From Achromobacter sp. RTa (lineage in GTDB: Bacteria > Pseudomonadota > Gammaproteobacteria > Burkholderiales > Burkholderiaceae_B), in the NCBI RefSeq assembly GCF_000757485.1, contig NZ_JPYO01000042.1:1-64000 (forward strand): a stretch of DNA of 64,000 nt. Reading direction: 5' to 3'. The position numbers and the translations under genes are program-made. Below the pieces are notes generated by a model, which made no database searches, was not told the DNA's origin, and saw only the letters and a program-made list of their open reading frames with translations. Every line of letters starts with the position of its first letter. The first letter of the stretch is position 1. Below, one piece after another: positions 54,771-63,221 of the stretch.

Positions 54771-55412
54771 ATGTTCCAACCCTTGACCCGCGAGGCCATG
54801 GCGCGCCGCCTGGCGCTGGACATCCCCGACGGCAGCTACGTCAACCTGGGCATCGGCATGCCCGTGCTGGTAGCCGCGCACCTGCCGCCGGGCCGCGAGA
54901 TCGTGCTGCACAGCGAAAACGGCATCTTGGGCATGGGTCCTCCGCCGCCGGAGGCCGGCCTCGACCTGGACCTGATCAACGCCGGCAAGCAGCCAGTGAC
55001 CCTGCTGGAGGGCGGTTCGTACTTCCACCATGCGGATTCGTTCGCGATGATGCGCGGCGGCCATCTGGACATCTGCGTCATGGGCGGCATGCAGGTGGCC
55101 GCCAACGGCGACCTGGCCAACTGGTCGCTCGGCCGTGCCGGCGAGGCGCCGGCCGTGGGCGGCGCGATGGACCTGGCCGTGGGCGCGCGCAGCGTCTACA
55201 TCATGATGGAGCACAACGCCAAGAACGGCGATCCGAAGATCGTCGGGCGCTGCGCCTACCCGCTGACGGGCGCGGGCGTGGTCGACCGCATCTATACCGA
55301 CCTGGCCGTCATCGACGTGACGCCCGACGGATTGCGGGTCCGGGATATGATCGACGGCATGACCCTGAAAGAACTGCAGGCGCGCACCGGCGCGCCCCTG
55401 CGCGCGGACTGA
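54771..55412 (+). CDS. pcaJ: 3-oxoadipate CoA-transferase subunit B
   Basis: 213 aa beta subunit carrying the catalytic Glu that forms the enzyme-CoA thioester, E49 in LHSENGILGMG. YVNLGIGMPVLVA and DICVMGGMQVAANGDLANWS complete the family pattern. Its TGA stop shares a base with the start of the IclR gene (TGATG). Confidence 0.92.
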   Translation: MFQPLTREAMARRLALDIPDGSYVNLGIGMPVLVAAHLPPGREIVLHSENGILGMGPPPPEAGLDLDLINAGKQPVTLLEGGSYFHHADSFAMMRGGHLDICVMGGMQVAANGDLANWSLGRAGEAPAVGGAMDLAVGARSVYIMMEHNAKNGDPKIVGRCAYPLTGAGVVDRIYTDLAVIDVTPDGLRVRDMIDGMTLKELQARTGAPLRAD

Positions 55413-56239
55413 TGCGGCCCAATCTTCCCCCTCCCGGCTACGCCGCGCCGCCGGCGGCGGAAGACCATCCCGACCAGTTGCGCGGCGATCCGGACTACAT
55501 GCTCACGCTGGCCCGCGGCCTGCACGTGATCCGCGCGTTCGGCACGCGCCGCCAGCCGCAGACCGCCGCCGAGCTGAGCCGCCGCGCGGGCCTGCCCCGC
55601 GCCGTCGTGCAGCGCTGCCTGCACACGCTCATCCTGCTGGGCATGGCCGAGCAGCACGGCCGGCTGTATGTGCTGACGCCCCGCATCCTGAGCCTGGGCT
55701 ATGCGTACTTTTCGTCGACGCCATTCGTGTCGCTGGCGCAGCCCGTGCTGGAAGAGCTCAGCGCCACGGTGAACGAGACCTGCGCGCTGGCCATCATGGA
55801 AGGCCACGAAATGCTGTACCTGGCGCGCTCCGAGGTCAACCGCCTGCTCGCCACCTCGATGGGCCTGGGTAGCAGGCTGCCGGCCTACTGCACCTCCATC
55901 GGGCGCGTGCTGCTGGCGGAATTGCCCGAACCCGCCCTCGCCCGCTACTTCGCCGCAACGGAACTGCAGCCCTACACCGAATTCACCGTGATCGCCGAAG
56001 ACAAGCTGCGCGCCGAGCTCGCTCGCATCCGGGAGCAGGGCTACGCGGTCGTCGACCAGGAGCTGGAATTGAATGTGCGCGCCATCTCGGTGGCCGTGCG
56101 CTCGGCCAGCGGCAAGGCCTGCGGAGCGGTGAACGTCAGCGTGAAGGCCGCCAGGGTGCCGTTGAGCCGGCTGACCGAGGAATTCCTGCCGCCCCTGCGG
56201 CAGGCCGTGGAACGGATAGGGGAATTCCTGGCGGCGTGA
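55412..56239 (+). CDS. IclR-family regulator, PcaR-like
   Basis: 275 aa. HTH at about 30-95 (LARGLHVIRAFGTRRQPQTA, RAVVQRCLHTLILLGMAEQ) and an effector domain (SMGLGSRLPAYCTSIGRVLL). This resembles PcaR, which activates pca genes with 3-oxoadipate. It is translationally linked to pcaJ. Its stop lies 3 bp before a nested inverted-repeat element. Confidence 0.9.
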   Translation: MRPNLPPPGYAAPPAAEDHPDQLRGDPDYMLTLARGLHVIRAFGTRRQPQTAAELSRRAGLPRAVVQRCLHTLILLGMAEQHGRLYVLTPRILSLGYAYFSSTPFVSLAQPVLEELSATVNETCALAIMEGHEMLYLARSEVNRLLATSMGLGSRLPAYCTSIGRVLLAELPEPALARYFAATELQPYTEFTVIAEDKLRAELARIREQGYAVVDQELELNVRAISVAVRSASGKACGAVNVSVKAARVPLSRLTEEFLPPLRQAVERIGEFLAA

Positions 56240-56242
56240 CCG

Positions 56243-56426
56243 GTAGGATGGGTGAAGCGCGAGATACTCTGCACAAGAATACCGCCCTCCAGCGCGCGAA
56301 ACCCATGCTGCCGTGAGCGGACGGCGCCTGGCAGCGGCTTGAAAACAGTCTTCCACGGCCGCATGGGTTTCGCGCGCTGAAGAGCAGAGTTCTAGCTTAA
56401 GAACTCTCGCGCTTTACCCATCCTAC
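56243..56426. mobile_element. 184-bp nested inverted-repeat element (MITE/REP-like)
   Basis: Outer arms of 22 bp (56243-56264 and 56405-56426, 21 of 22 matching, starting GTAGGATGGGT) enclose inner arms of 26 bp (56290-56315 and 56354-56379, 25 of 26 matching, with GCGCGCGAAACCCATG). The inner arms contain ATGGGTTTCGCGC, which resembles the outer ATGGGTGAAGCGC, so both arm pairs may derive from one ancestor. No transposase gene and no clear target duplication. It fills exactly the space between two convergent genes and supplies the stop codon of sua5. Confidence 0.8.
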
Positions 56427-57475
56427 AGGTCTGTCGTATCCAGAGTGAAGGCGGCGGCGGCGCGGCCGATGCGGTCGTTGACGGCGTGCCAGTCGTCGGT
56501 GGCGGGCGGCGCCTGCACGATGATGCGCGCGTAGCCCTGTTTGTCCAGGTCGCGCAGCAGTCCGTACAGCGCCTGCGCGTAGCGCGCCGGGTCTGCGGGC
56601 ACGGGCTGCCATTGCACGCGCGGGTCCAGCACGGCCGGCGCGTCTCCGTAGGCCACCACGACCACCCGGCCTAGCGGCAGGTCGCGGCCCTGCTCCACGG
56701 CGTGCAGCCGCTCATCCGTGGCCAGCTCCAACGCGGTGCGCGGCGCGTAGTGCGCCTTCAGCGTGCCCGAGGCGCGCGGCGCCGCCGCGTCCGGGGCGAA
56801 CACCTGCACGCCCAGCACGGCTTCGATCTGCGCGGCGCTGATGTGGCCGGGACGCAGCAGCACCGGGCCCGCGCCGCGGTCCAGGCGCGACAGGTCCAGG
56901 ATGGTGGATTCGATGCCGACCTCCGAGGCGCCCCCTTCCAGCACCGGCATGCCGGCCGCGACTTCCTCGGGGAATTCACTGCGCACGTGCTCGGCCCGCG
57001 TGGGCGACACCTGGCCGAATTTGTTGGCGGACGGCGCGGCCACGCCGCCCTGCCCGTTCGGCTTGCCGGCCGCGAAGGCCGCCAGCAGAGCCTGCGCCAC
57101 CGGATGCGAAGGACAGCGGATGCCGATGCTGTCCTGGCCGCCGCTTACCGTGTCGGCGATGTGCGGCGCGCGCTTGAGAATCAGGGTGAGGGGGCCGGGC
57201 CAGAAGGCGTCGATCAGCAGGCGCGCCTCCGGCGGCACTTCCGCCGCCCAGTACGACAGGTCGCCTTGCGGGGCGATGTGCACGATGACGGGATGGTTGG
57301 AAGGGCGGCCCTTGGCCGAGTAGATCCGCGCCACCGCTTGCGGGTTTTCCGCGTCCGCGCCCAGGCCGTAGACGGTCTCGGTGGGAAAAGCGGCCAGTTC
57401 GCCGTCCAGCAGGCGCTGGACGGCTTGGGCGATCTCGGCCGCGCTGGCGGAATCCGATGGGGGCTGGGAGTTCAT
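56423..57475 (-). CDS. sua5: L-threonylcarbamoyladenylate synthase, Sua5 type
   Basis: 350 aa enzyme making threonylcarbamoyl-AMP for the t6A modification of tRNAs that read ANN codons. The YrdC domain occupies about 1-205 (TETVYGLGADAENPQAVARI, KGRPSNHPVIVHIA, FWPGPLTLIL), and a C-terminal Sua5 domain follows (ALYGLLRDLDKQGYARIIVQ). The TAG stop is formed by the terminal bases of the adjacent inverted-repeat element. Third gene after purE and purK (11-bp gap). Confidence 0.93.
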   Translation of the reverse strand: MNSQPPSDSASAAEIAQAVQRLLDGELAAFPTETVYGLGADAENPQAVARIYSAKGRPSNHPVIVHIAPQGDLSYWAAEVPPEARLLIDAFWPGPLTLILKRAPHIADTVSGGQDSIGIRCPSHPVAQALLAAFAAGKPNGQGGVAAPSANKFGQVSPTRAEHVRSEFPEEVAAGMPVLEGGASEVGIESTILDLSRLDRGAGPVLLRPGHISAAQIEAVLGVQVFAPDAAAPRASGTLKAHYAPRTALELATDERLHAVEQGRDLPLGRVVVVAYGDAPAVLDPRVQWQPVPADPARYAQALYGLLRDLDKQGYARIIVQAPPATDDWHAVNDRIGRAAAAFTLDTTDL

Positions 57476-57486
57476 CGGAGCCGCGC

Positions 57487-58677
57487 TTACTCGGGAGCCA
57501 GCATGCCCAGCGCCGCCGCCACGCGGGCGGCGTCGTCACGGGCCTGCTGCAAGGTGGGAGCCACGATGGTGATGTGGCCCATCTTGCGGCCGCGGCGCGC
57601 CTCGCGCTTGCCGTACAGGTGGAGCTTGGCCGTGGGCACCGCCAGCGCCGCGGCCCAATCGGGTTCGCGCTGCGCCGTAGCGGTGGCCGACGGGTACCAG
57701 ATGTCGCCCAGGATGTTCAGCATGACCGCGGGCGCCAGCAGGTCCGTGCCGCCCAGCGGCAGGCCTGCCATGGCGCGCGCCTGCTGCTCGAACTGGCTGG
57801 AAAGGCAGGCGTCCATCGTGTAGTGGCCGCTGTTGTGCGGGCGCGGCGCGATTTCGTTGACGATCAGGCTGCCGTCCTTCAGCACGAAGAACTCCACGCA
57901 CAGCACGCCGTGGTAACCCAGGCCCTGCGCGATGGACTGAGCCGCCTGCGTGGCGCGGGCCTGGCGTTCGGCATGGGCCGCGTCCTGCTGGACCGGCGCG
58001 GCCGTGGAAACCGCCAGAATACCGTCGCGATGCACGTTGCGCGCCACGGGGAACACCACGCTGGCGCCGTCGAAGCCGCGCGCGAGAACGACCGAGATCT
58101 CGTAGTCCAGCGGCATCAGCGCTTCCAGCACGCAGGCCACGCCGCCGAATTCAGCGAAAGCGGCCAGCGCCTCGTCGCGCGTGGAGATGCGGGCCTGGCC
58201 CTTGCCGTCGTAGCCCAGGCGGGCCACTTTCAGGATGCCGGGAAACAGGCTGTCCGGCGCGGCGCGCAGGTCGGCCTCGCTGCGGATGGCCGCATGCGGC
58301 GCCACCGGAATGCCCTGCGAGGCGATGAAGGTCTTTTCGGCGATGCGGTCCTGCACGATGGCCACGGCGTCGCCCGCGGGGCTCACGCGGCAGCGCGTGG
58401 CGAGCGTGCGCAGGCTGTCCGCGGGCACGTTCTCGAATTCGGTGGTCACGGCCTGGCAGGTCTGCGCGAGGCGGGCCAGCCCGTCCTCGTCGTCGTAGGC
58501 GGCCTGGATATGCAGGTCGGCCACCATGCCCGCCGGGCACTCGGCCGCCGGATCCAGCACCGCGACCTTATAGCCCAGGCTTTGCGCCGCGTGGCAGAAC
58601 ATGCGGCCCAGTTGGCCGCCCCCCAGCATGCCCAGCCAGCCGCCGGGCGCAATCATGAAAGCAGTGGATTGAGTCAT
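57487..58677 (-). CDS. purK: 5-(carboxyamino)imidazole ribonucleotide synthase
   Basis: 396 aa ATP-grasp enzyme of purine synthesis that makes N5-CAIR from AIR, bicarbonate and ATP. N-terminal GGWLGMLGGGQLGRMFCHAA is the PurK signature. ATP-grasp residues are seen in GYDGKGQARIST and EFFVLKDGSLIVNEIAPRPH. Starts 5 bp after the purE stop. Confidence 0.96.
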   Translation of the reverse strand: MTQSTAFMIAPGGWLGMLGGGQLGRMFCHAAQSLGYKVAVLDPAAECPAGMVADLHIQAAYDDEDGLARLAQTCQAVTTEFENVPADSLRTLATRCRVSPAGDAVAIVQDRIAEKTFIASQGIPVAPHAAIRSEADLRAAPDSLFPGILKVARLGYDGKGQARISTRDEALAAFAEFGGVACVLEALMPLDYEISVVLARGFDGASVVFPVARNVHRDGILAVSTAAPVQQDAAHAERQARATQAAQSIAQGLGYHGVLCVEFFVLKDGSLIVNEIAPRPHNSGHYTMDACLSSQFEQQARAMAGLPLGGTDLLAPAVMLNILGDIWYPSATATAQREPDWAAALAVPTAKLHLYGKREARRGRKMGHITIVAPTLQQARDDAARVAAALGMLAPE

Positions 58678-58682
58678 TCTTA

Positions 58683-59204
58683 TCAGGCCTCGGGCGGAAC
58701 CTTCATGTCGCGCGCGGCCTGCGTCTGACGGGCGCGGAAGGCCACCAGCTTCTTGTGCAGGCCGGCGTCCGTGCCCGCCAGGGTGGCGATCACGTGCAGC
58801 GCCGCGTTGGCGGCCCCGGCTTCGCCGATTGCGAAGGTGGCCACCGGCACGCCCTTGGGCATCTGCACGATGGACAGCAGCGAGTCTTCGCCGCGCAGGT
58901 ACTTGGACGGCACCGGCACGCCGAACACCGGCACTTCGGTCAGCGCCGCCATCATGCCCGGCAGATGCGCCGCGCCGCCGGCGCCGGCGATGATGCCGCG
59001 CAGCCCGCGCCCATGCGCGGCGGCGCCGTACTCCGCCATGTCCTGCGGCATGCGATGCGCGGAGATCACGCGCGCCTCGTAAGGCACGCCGAAGTCCTCC
59101 AGCATGGTGACGGCGTTCTTCATGACCTCCCAGTCGCTGGAAGAACCCATAATCACGCCCACCACTGGGGTGGCCTCGGCCGCTGCGGAAGTCTTGGCTG
59201 TCAT
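58683..59204 (-). CDS. purE: N5-CAIR mutase
   Basis: 173 aa class I PurE converting N5-CAIR to [35 protein letters not shown] and [16 protein letters not shown] are the conserved active-site loops, including the catalytic His in SAHRMP. First gene of purE-purK-sua5. The 102 bp upstream contain several GC-rich hairpins, one of which (CCGGGT, 6 nt, ACCGGG at 59277-59294) may end the dsbB transcript. Confidence 0.96.
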   Translation of the reverse strand: MTAKTSAAAEATPVVGVIMGSSSDWEVMKNAVTMLEDFGVPYEARVISAHRMPQDMAEYGAAAHGRGLRGIIAGAGGAAHLPGMMAALTEVPVFGVPVPSKYLRGEDSLLSIVQMPKGVPVATFAIGEAGAANAALHVIATLAGTDAGLHKKLVAFRARQTQAARDMKVPPEA

Positions 59205-59306
59205 AACCGGTGTCTGAAGTTGAGACCGCGGCGCAAGGCCGCGGAGAGTCGGAGAACCGCGGAACCAGGCCGCGAAACCGGGTATTTTAACCGGGAGGAC
59301 GCGCGG

Positions 59307-59879
59307 CTACCGCGCGGCGCTGGAATCCAGCCACAGATAGCTGGTGGGATCGTCCGGGCAGGGCCCGAAGCCGCATTCCAGCGTGGTGCTGCCGACGTTG
59401 GCCAGCGTGGCGATGAAAAACAGGGCCATGACCAGGACGCCCAGCACCGACACCGGCTTTTTCAGCATGCTGTCGCCCCACTTCCGGTCGGCCGACAGCA
59501 TGATCGCGCAGAACGCGATGATGGCCACGAAGGCGACGAACGCCCAGGTATAGAAGTGCAGGCCGAGAAACGGGGCGCCGTAGCCGGGGTCCCCCGGCGC
59601 GATGTGCAGAAGCACCTGCCGGCCCGAGGCCAGCATGCCGCCCAGCGCGGCCGCGATGCTCATGGCGTAGTGCATGGGCGACGGACCCAATCGCAGGTTC
59701 AGCAGAAAACCCACGCCCGCCAGGATCAGGGCCACGCGTTGCAGCAGGCACAGGGGGCATGGCAGCTCGCCATAGGCGAACTGCCAGAAGAACGCCATGG
59801 CCAGCGCCGTGGTGACGCCCAGCAGCGCCAGGCCATTCAGGATGCGCGAGCCGCGCGCGGGATTGCGGGAGAAGATCAT
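59307..59879 (-). CDS. dsbB: DsbB-type quinone-linked disulfide oxidase, five-helix variant
   Basis: 190 aa membrane protein. The first cysteine pair is classical (CPLC, C41 and C44, between helices 1 and 2). The loop between helices 3 and 4 that normally carries the second pair has no cysteine. Instead a fifth helix (about 142-162) is followed by a tail with C169 and C174 (LECGFGPCPDD), predicted to be periplasmic. The protein should still pass electrons from DsbA-like partners to quinone. It starts 10 bp after the DUF5993 gene and so is co-transcribed with it. Confidence 0.88.
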   Translation of the reverse strand: MIFSRNPARGSRILNGLALLGVTTALAMAFFWQFAYGELPCPLCLLQRVALILAGVGFLLNLRLGPSPMHYAMSIAAALGGMLASGRQVLLHIAPGDPGYGAPFLGLHFYTWAFVAFVAIIAFCAIMLSADRKWGDSMLKKPVSVLGVLVMALFFIATLANVGSTTLECGFGPCPDDPTSYLWLDSSAAR

Positions 59880-59889
59880 CGCCCGGCCC

Positions 59890-60048
59890 TTAGAACGACA
59901 GCGCCAGCGGGCTGGTCATGTGGTATTGGCACCAGGCGGCGAAGATCGCCAGGGTGAGCAGCCAGAAGGTCACGCAGGGGCGGCGCTTTCCAAGCATCCC
60001 GAACCACACGGCGACCAGGCCGGTCAGGAAAGGCAACATCATTACCAT
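59890..60048 (-). CDS. DUF5993 family small membrane protein
   Basis: 52 aa from the first ATG of MVMMLPFLTGLV, with AAGGAG 8 nt upstream. Two hydrophobic segments (about 3-17 and 24-38) and the tail CQYHMTSPLALSF, the DUF5993 pattern. Two Cys residues are present (one in RRPCVTFW, one in the tail). Coupled to the DsbB-like gene, which suggests a joint role in periplasmic thiol chemistry; function unknown. The longer open frame upstream lacks a ribosome site. Confidence 0.75.
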   Translation of the reverse strand: MVMMLPFLTGLVAVWFGMLGKRRPCVTFWLLTLAIFAAWCQYHMTSPLALSF

Positions 60049-60164
60049 GCGTAGCGCTCCTTTCTGGGTCGTCCCGATACAAGCAGCCGAAAAGTATAAC
60101 GTAACAATACGCAATAAATGTTATCGAATACCCGAAACAAGCCCGTATCCGCGTCTCACGGGCG

Positions 60165-60193
60165 AAAAAAAACCGCTCGGCGCCGAGCGGTTT
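60165..60193. terminator. Terminator after purC
   Basis: Perfect 12-bp palindromic stem AAACCGCTCGGC/GCCGAGCGGTTT. On the minus strand (purC) the stem merges into a run of eight T; on the plus strand CCTTTTT follows. Confidence 0.88.
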
Positions 60194-60220
60194 CCTTTTT
60201 GCCTTGGGGAAGCGCCCCGG

Positions 60221-61102
60221 TCAGGCGATCAGGCGGTCCAGGGCTTCGCGGTACTTGGCGGCCGTTTTTTCCAGGACGTCCTTGGGCAGGCGCGGCGCGG
60301 GCGGCGTCTTGTCCCAGGTCTGGGTTTCCAGCCAGTCGCGCACGAACTGCTTGTCGAACGACGGGGGGCTGATGCCCACGCGGTAGCCGTCGGCGGGCCA
60401 GAAGCGCGAGGAATCGGGCGTCAGAACTTCGTCCATCAGGTACAGCGTGCCGTCGTCATCCAGGCCGAACTCGAACTTGGTGTCGGCAATGATGATGCCC
60501 TTGGTGGCCGCGAACTTCGACGCCTCGGTGTAGAGCTTGAGCGTCACTTCGCGGATGCGCTCGGCCATTTCCTGGCCGACTTCCTTGACCACGTGCGCGA
60601 AGTCCACGTTTTCGTCGTGCATGCCGAATTCGGCCTTGGCCGCCGGCGTGAAAATGGGTTCCGGCAGCTGGCTGGCCTGCTGCAGGCCGGCGGGCAGTTC
60701 GATGCCGCAGACCGAGCCCGTGGCCTGGTAGTCCTTCCAACCCGAACCGATCAGGTAGCCGCGGGCGACCGCTTCCACCAGGATGGGCTTGAGCCGCTTG
60801 ACCACGACGGCGCGGCCGCGCACCTGGTCGACTTCATCCGGCGCCACCACGTCTTCGGGCTTCACGCCCGTGGAGTGGTTCGGCAGGATGTGGGCCAGCT
60901 TCTGCAGCCAGAACTCGGTCAACTCGGTCAGGACCTGCCCTTTGCCGGGGATGGGGTCGTCGAGGATCACGTCGAAGGCGGAGATGCGATCCGACGCGAC
61001 GATCAGCAACTTGTCGTCGCCCACCGCGTACATATCGCGCACCTTACCGCGGCCCAGCAGCGGCAAGGACTTGATGCTGGATTGATGCAAAGCAGAAGTC
61101 AC
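60221..61102 (-). CDS. purC: SAICAR synthase
   Basis: 293 aa enzyme joining CAIR and aspartate in purine synthesis. The start is GTG at 61102 (protein begins [20 protein letters not shown]); a longer open frame upstream has no family homology. Motifs: [56 protein letters not shown]. It lies apart from purE-purK, on the other side of dsbB, with its own terminator. No ribosome site is evident before the GTG. Confidence 0.95.
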   Translation of the reverse strand: MTSALHQSSIKSLPLLGRGKVRDMYAVGDDKLLIVASDRISAFDVILDDPIPGKGQVLTELTEFWLQKLAHILPNHSTGVKPEDVVAPDEVDQVRGRAVVVKRLKPILVEAVARGYLIGSGWKDYQATGSVCGIELPAGLQQASQLPEPIFTPAAKAEFGMHDENVDFAHVVKEVGQEMAERIREVTLKLYTEASKFAATKGIIIADTKFEFGLDDDGTLYLMDEVLTPDSSRFWPADGYRVGISPPSFDKQFVRDWLETQTWDKTPPAPRLPKDVLEKTAAKYREALDRLIA

Positions 61103-61407
61103 GGGAAATGGCCTATGGCAATAATGAAGATTCCCGCCTCGGGCAGGCGCCAGGGCGGGAAATAGAACGGAATCCGGGAACCGCGGGCAGGGCCGGCGCG
61201 GGGCGCGGTCCTGCAAAGCGCATAGGTTACTGCAAATGGGCCGGTTTTGCCGGCCCCCCGGACAAGCCGGAGCCGGCCCGCCCTCCCCTCGACGCCGCCC
61301 GGCGCCCGGGTTAGGCTGTGGTCTCCCACAATGCGCGCCGACCGCCGCTGGCGTTACGGCGCTGATCCAGTGCCTGTGCGCAGGCCGCAAGCCGGAGACA
61401 AAGCCGT
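61103..61407. other. Divergent region purC / GFA protein
   Basis: 305 bp without an accepted gene. It should contain the purC promoter and that of the GFA gene. Visible: a stem-loop GGGCCGG, 5 nt, CCGGCCC (61238-61256), and a short AT-rich stretch at 61115-61135. No clear operator was recognised. Confidence 0.4.
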
Positions 61408-61863
61408 ATGCAGGATGCTTCCCTCAAACGCAGCGCCCACGCCGACGCGCAGGTGCACTTGACCGGCGGCTGCCAGTGCGGCGCCATCCGCTATGCCGTC
61501 ACCGACGAGCCTATCTCGGCCGCCACCTGTCATTGCCGGGACTGCCAGTATTCCAGCGGCGGCGCCCCGGCCCACGCATTGATCTTCTCCGCCGGCTCCA
61601 TCACCCTATTGCGCGGCCAGCCCAAGGAACACCGCTACCGCGGGGATTCGGGCCACACCGTCATGCGCAGCTTCTGCGCGGACTGCGGCACGCCGCTGTT
61701 CGGAAGCTCGGCGGGCATGGGCTATGAGGTGCTGCGGGCAGGCTCGCTGGACGATCCCGAAGCCTTCCACGCCCGAGTCAGCCTCTGGACCGGCTCGGCC
61801 CCGTCCTGGCATCACGTGGACCGCAGCGTGCCGCACTTCCCCCGCAACGCCCCGGCCCCCTAG
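61408..61863 (+). CDS. GFA-family zinc protein
   Basis: 151 aa, a single GFA/CENP-V-type domain. Zinc ligands: C22 and C24 ([10 protein letters not shown]), C41, C43 and C46 (CHCRDCQ), C90 and C93 ([10 protein letters not shown]). Members are related to glutathione-dependent formaldehyde-activating enzyme but most have unknown reactions. Stand-alone gene followed by a terminator shared with fba. Confidence 0.87.
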   Translation: MQDASLKRSAHADAQVHLTGGCQCGAIRYAVTDEPISAATCHCRDCQYSSGGAPAHALIFSAGSITLLRGQPKEHRYRGDSGHTVMRSFCADCGTPLFGSSAGMGYEVLRAGSLDDPEAFHARVSLWTGSAPSWHHVDRSVPHFPRNAPAP

Positions 61864-61882
61864 CGAGAAAAATCGCAAAAAA

Positions 61883-61909
61883 AGAGCGGGTCCGCGAGGA
61901 CCCGCCCTT
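61883..61909. terminator. Bidirectional terminator between GFA gene and fba
   Basis: GCGGGTCC, loop GCGA, GGACCCGC. On the minus strand (fba) the T-run TCTTTTTTT follows; on the plus strand CCTTTT. Confidence 0.92.
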
Positions 61910-61948
61910 TTCAATCCGTGGCCCCGGCAGCCGGGGCCTGGACGATGC

Positions 61949-63013
61949 TTACTGGACCACCTGGGCCAGCTTGCCCGAGGCGTACTGGGCGGCGATTTCG
62001 GTCAGCGGCAGCGCCTTGATCTTGCTGGCGTTGCCGGCGGTGCCGAACTGCGTGTAGCGGGCGACACAGATGGCCTTGGCGGCGGCGCGGGCCGGCTTCA
62101 GGTATTCGCGCGGGTCGAACTTCTCCGGGTTTTCGGCGAAGAAGCGGCGGATCGCGCCCGTCATGGCAAGGCGGATATCGGTGTCGATATTTATCTTGCG
62201 CACGCCGTACTTGATGGCTTCCTGGATTTCCTCGACGGGCACGCCGTAGGTTTCCTTCATGTTGCCGCCGAATTCGCGGATCTCGGCCAGCAGTTCCTGC
62301 GGCACGCTGGAGCTGCCGTGCATCACCAGGTGGGTGTTGGGCAGGCGGGCGTGGATTTCCTTGATGCGGGAGATCGACAGGATGTCGCCGGTGGGCTTGC
62401 GCGTGAACTTGTAGGCGCCGTGGCTGGTGCCGATGGCGATGGCCAGCGCGTCGAGCTGGGTCTTGCGCACGAAGTCGGCGGCCTGCTCAGGATCGGTCAG
62501 CAACTGGTCCATGGTGAGCTTGCCGTCGGCGCCGTGGCCGTCTTCCTTGTCGCCCTGCATGGTTTCCAGCGAGCCCAGGCAGCCCAGTTCGCCTTCGACC
62601 GTCACGCCCAGCTTGTGGGCGATGTCCACGACCTTCTTGGTCACGTCCACGTTGTAGTCGTAGTCGGCGATGGTCTTGCCGTCTTCCTTGAGCGAGCCGT
62701 CCATCATGACGCTGGAGAAGCCCAGGTCGATGGCGCCTTGGCAGATCTTGGGCGACTGGCCGTGATCCTGGTGCATGACCACGGGGATGTGCGGATAGGA
62801 TTCCACGGCGGCCTGGATCAGGTACTTCAGGAAGCCTTCGCCCGCGTACTTGCGCGCGCCGGCCGAGGCTTGCATGATCACCGGGCTGTCGGTCTCCGCA
62901 GCGGCTTCCATGATGGCCTGGACCTGTTCCAGGTTGTTGACGTTGAAAGCGGGAATGCCGTAGCCGTGCTCGGCGGCGTGGTCGAGCAACTGGCGCATGG
63001 AGACTAGGGCCAT
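61949..63013 (-). CDS. fba: Fructose-bisphosphate aldolase, class II
   Basis: 354 aa zinc-dependent aldolase of glycolysis and gluconeogenesis (Fba/CbbA subtype). Family segments: [31 protein letters not shown] with the zinc-binding His, [41 protein letters not shown] and [21 protein letters not shown] at 63013 is preceded by AGGAGG. Stand-alone transcription unit. Confidence 0.97.
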   Translation of the reverse strand: MALVSMRQLLDHAAEHGYGIPAFNVNNLEQVQAIMEAAAETDSPVIMQASAGARKYAGEGFLKYLIQAAVESYPHIPVVMHQDHGQSPKICQGAIDLGFSSVMMDGSLKEDGKTIADYDYNVDVTKKVVDIAHKLGVTVEGELGCLGSLETMQGDKEDGHGADGKLTMDQLLTDPEQAADFVRKTQLDALAIAIGTSHGAYKFTRKPTGDILSISRIKEIHARLPNTHLVMHGSSSVPQELLAEIREFGGNMKETYGVPVEEIQEAIKYGVRKINIDTDIRLAMTGAIRRFFAENPEKFDPREYLKPARAAAKAICVARYTQFGTAGNASKIKALPLTEIAAQYASGKLAQVVQ

Positions 63014-63221
63014 GAGTGGTCCTCCTTAGGTACTGTCTATTGAAAGATGGTTGAAGTCTTGCTGAATGGGGTGATTTTACGGGGGATTCGCCGAAAGGTC
63101 TTGCAACCGGCGGTATCCAGGCCATTCGGGTTGCACCGAAAGCGCTAAACCGCCCCGGCGCCTCCCCTGGACGGGGGATGGCGGCGGGGCGGCAGGGTGG
63201 CGCGGCCAGCGGCCAGCGCCC

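Noticed and set aside
60221-61390. 389-residue extended purC
   Set aside because: The extra N-terminal residues have no relation to SAICAR synthase and overlap the intergenic region; family members begin at the GTG used here.
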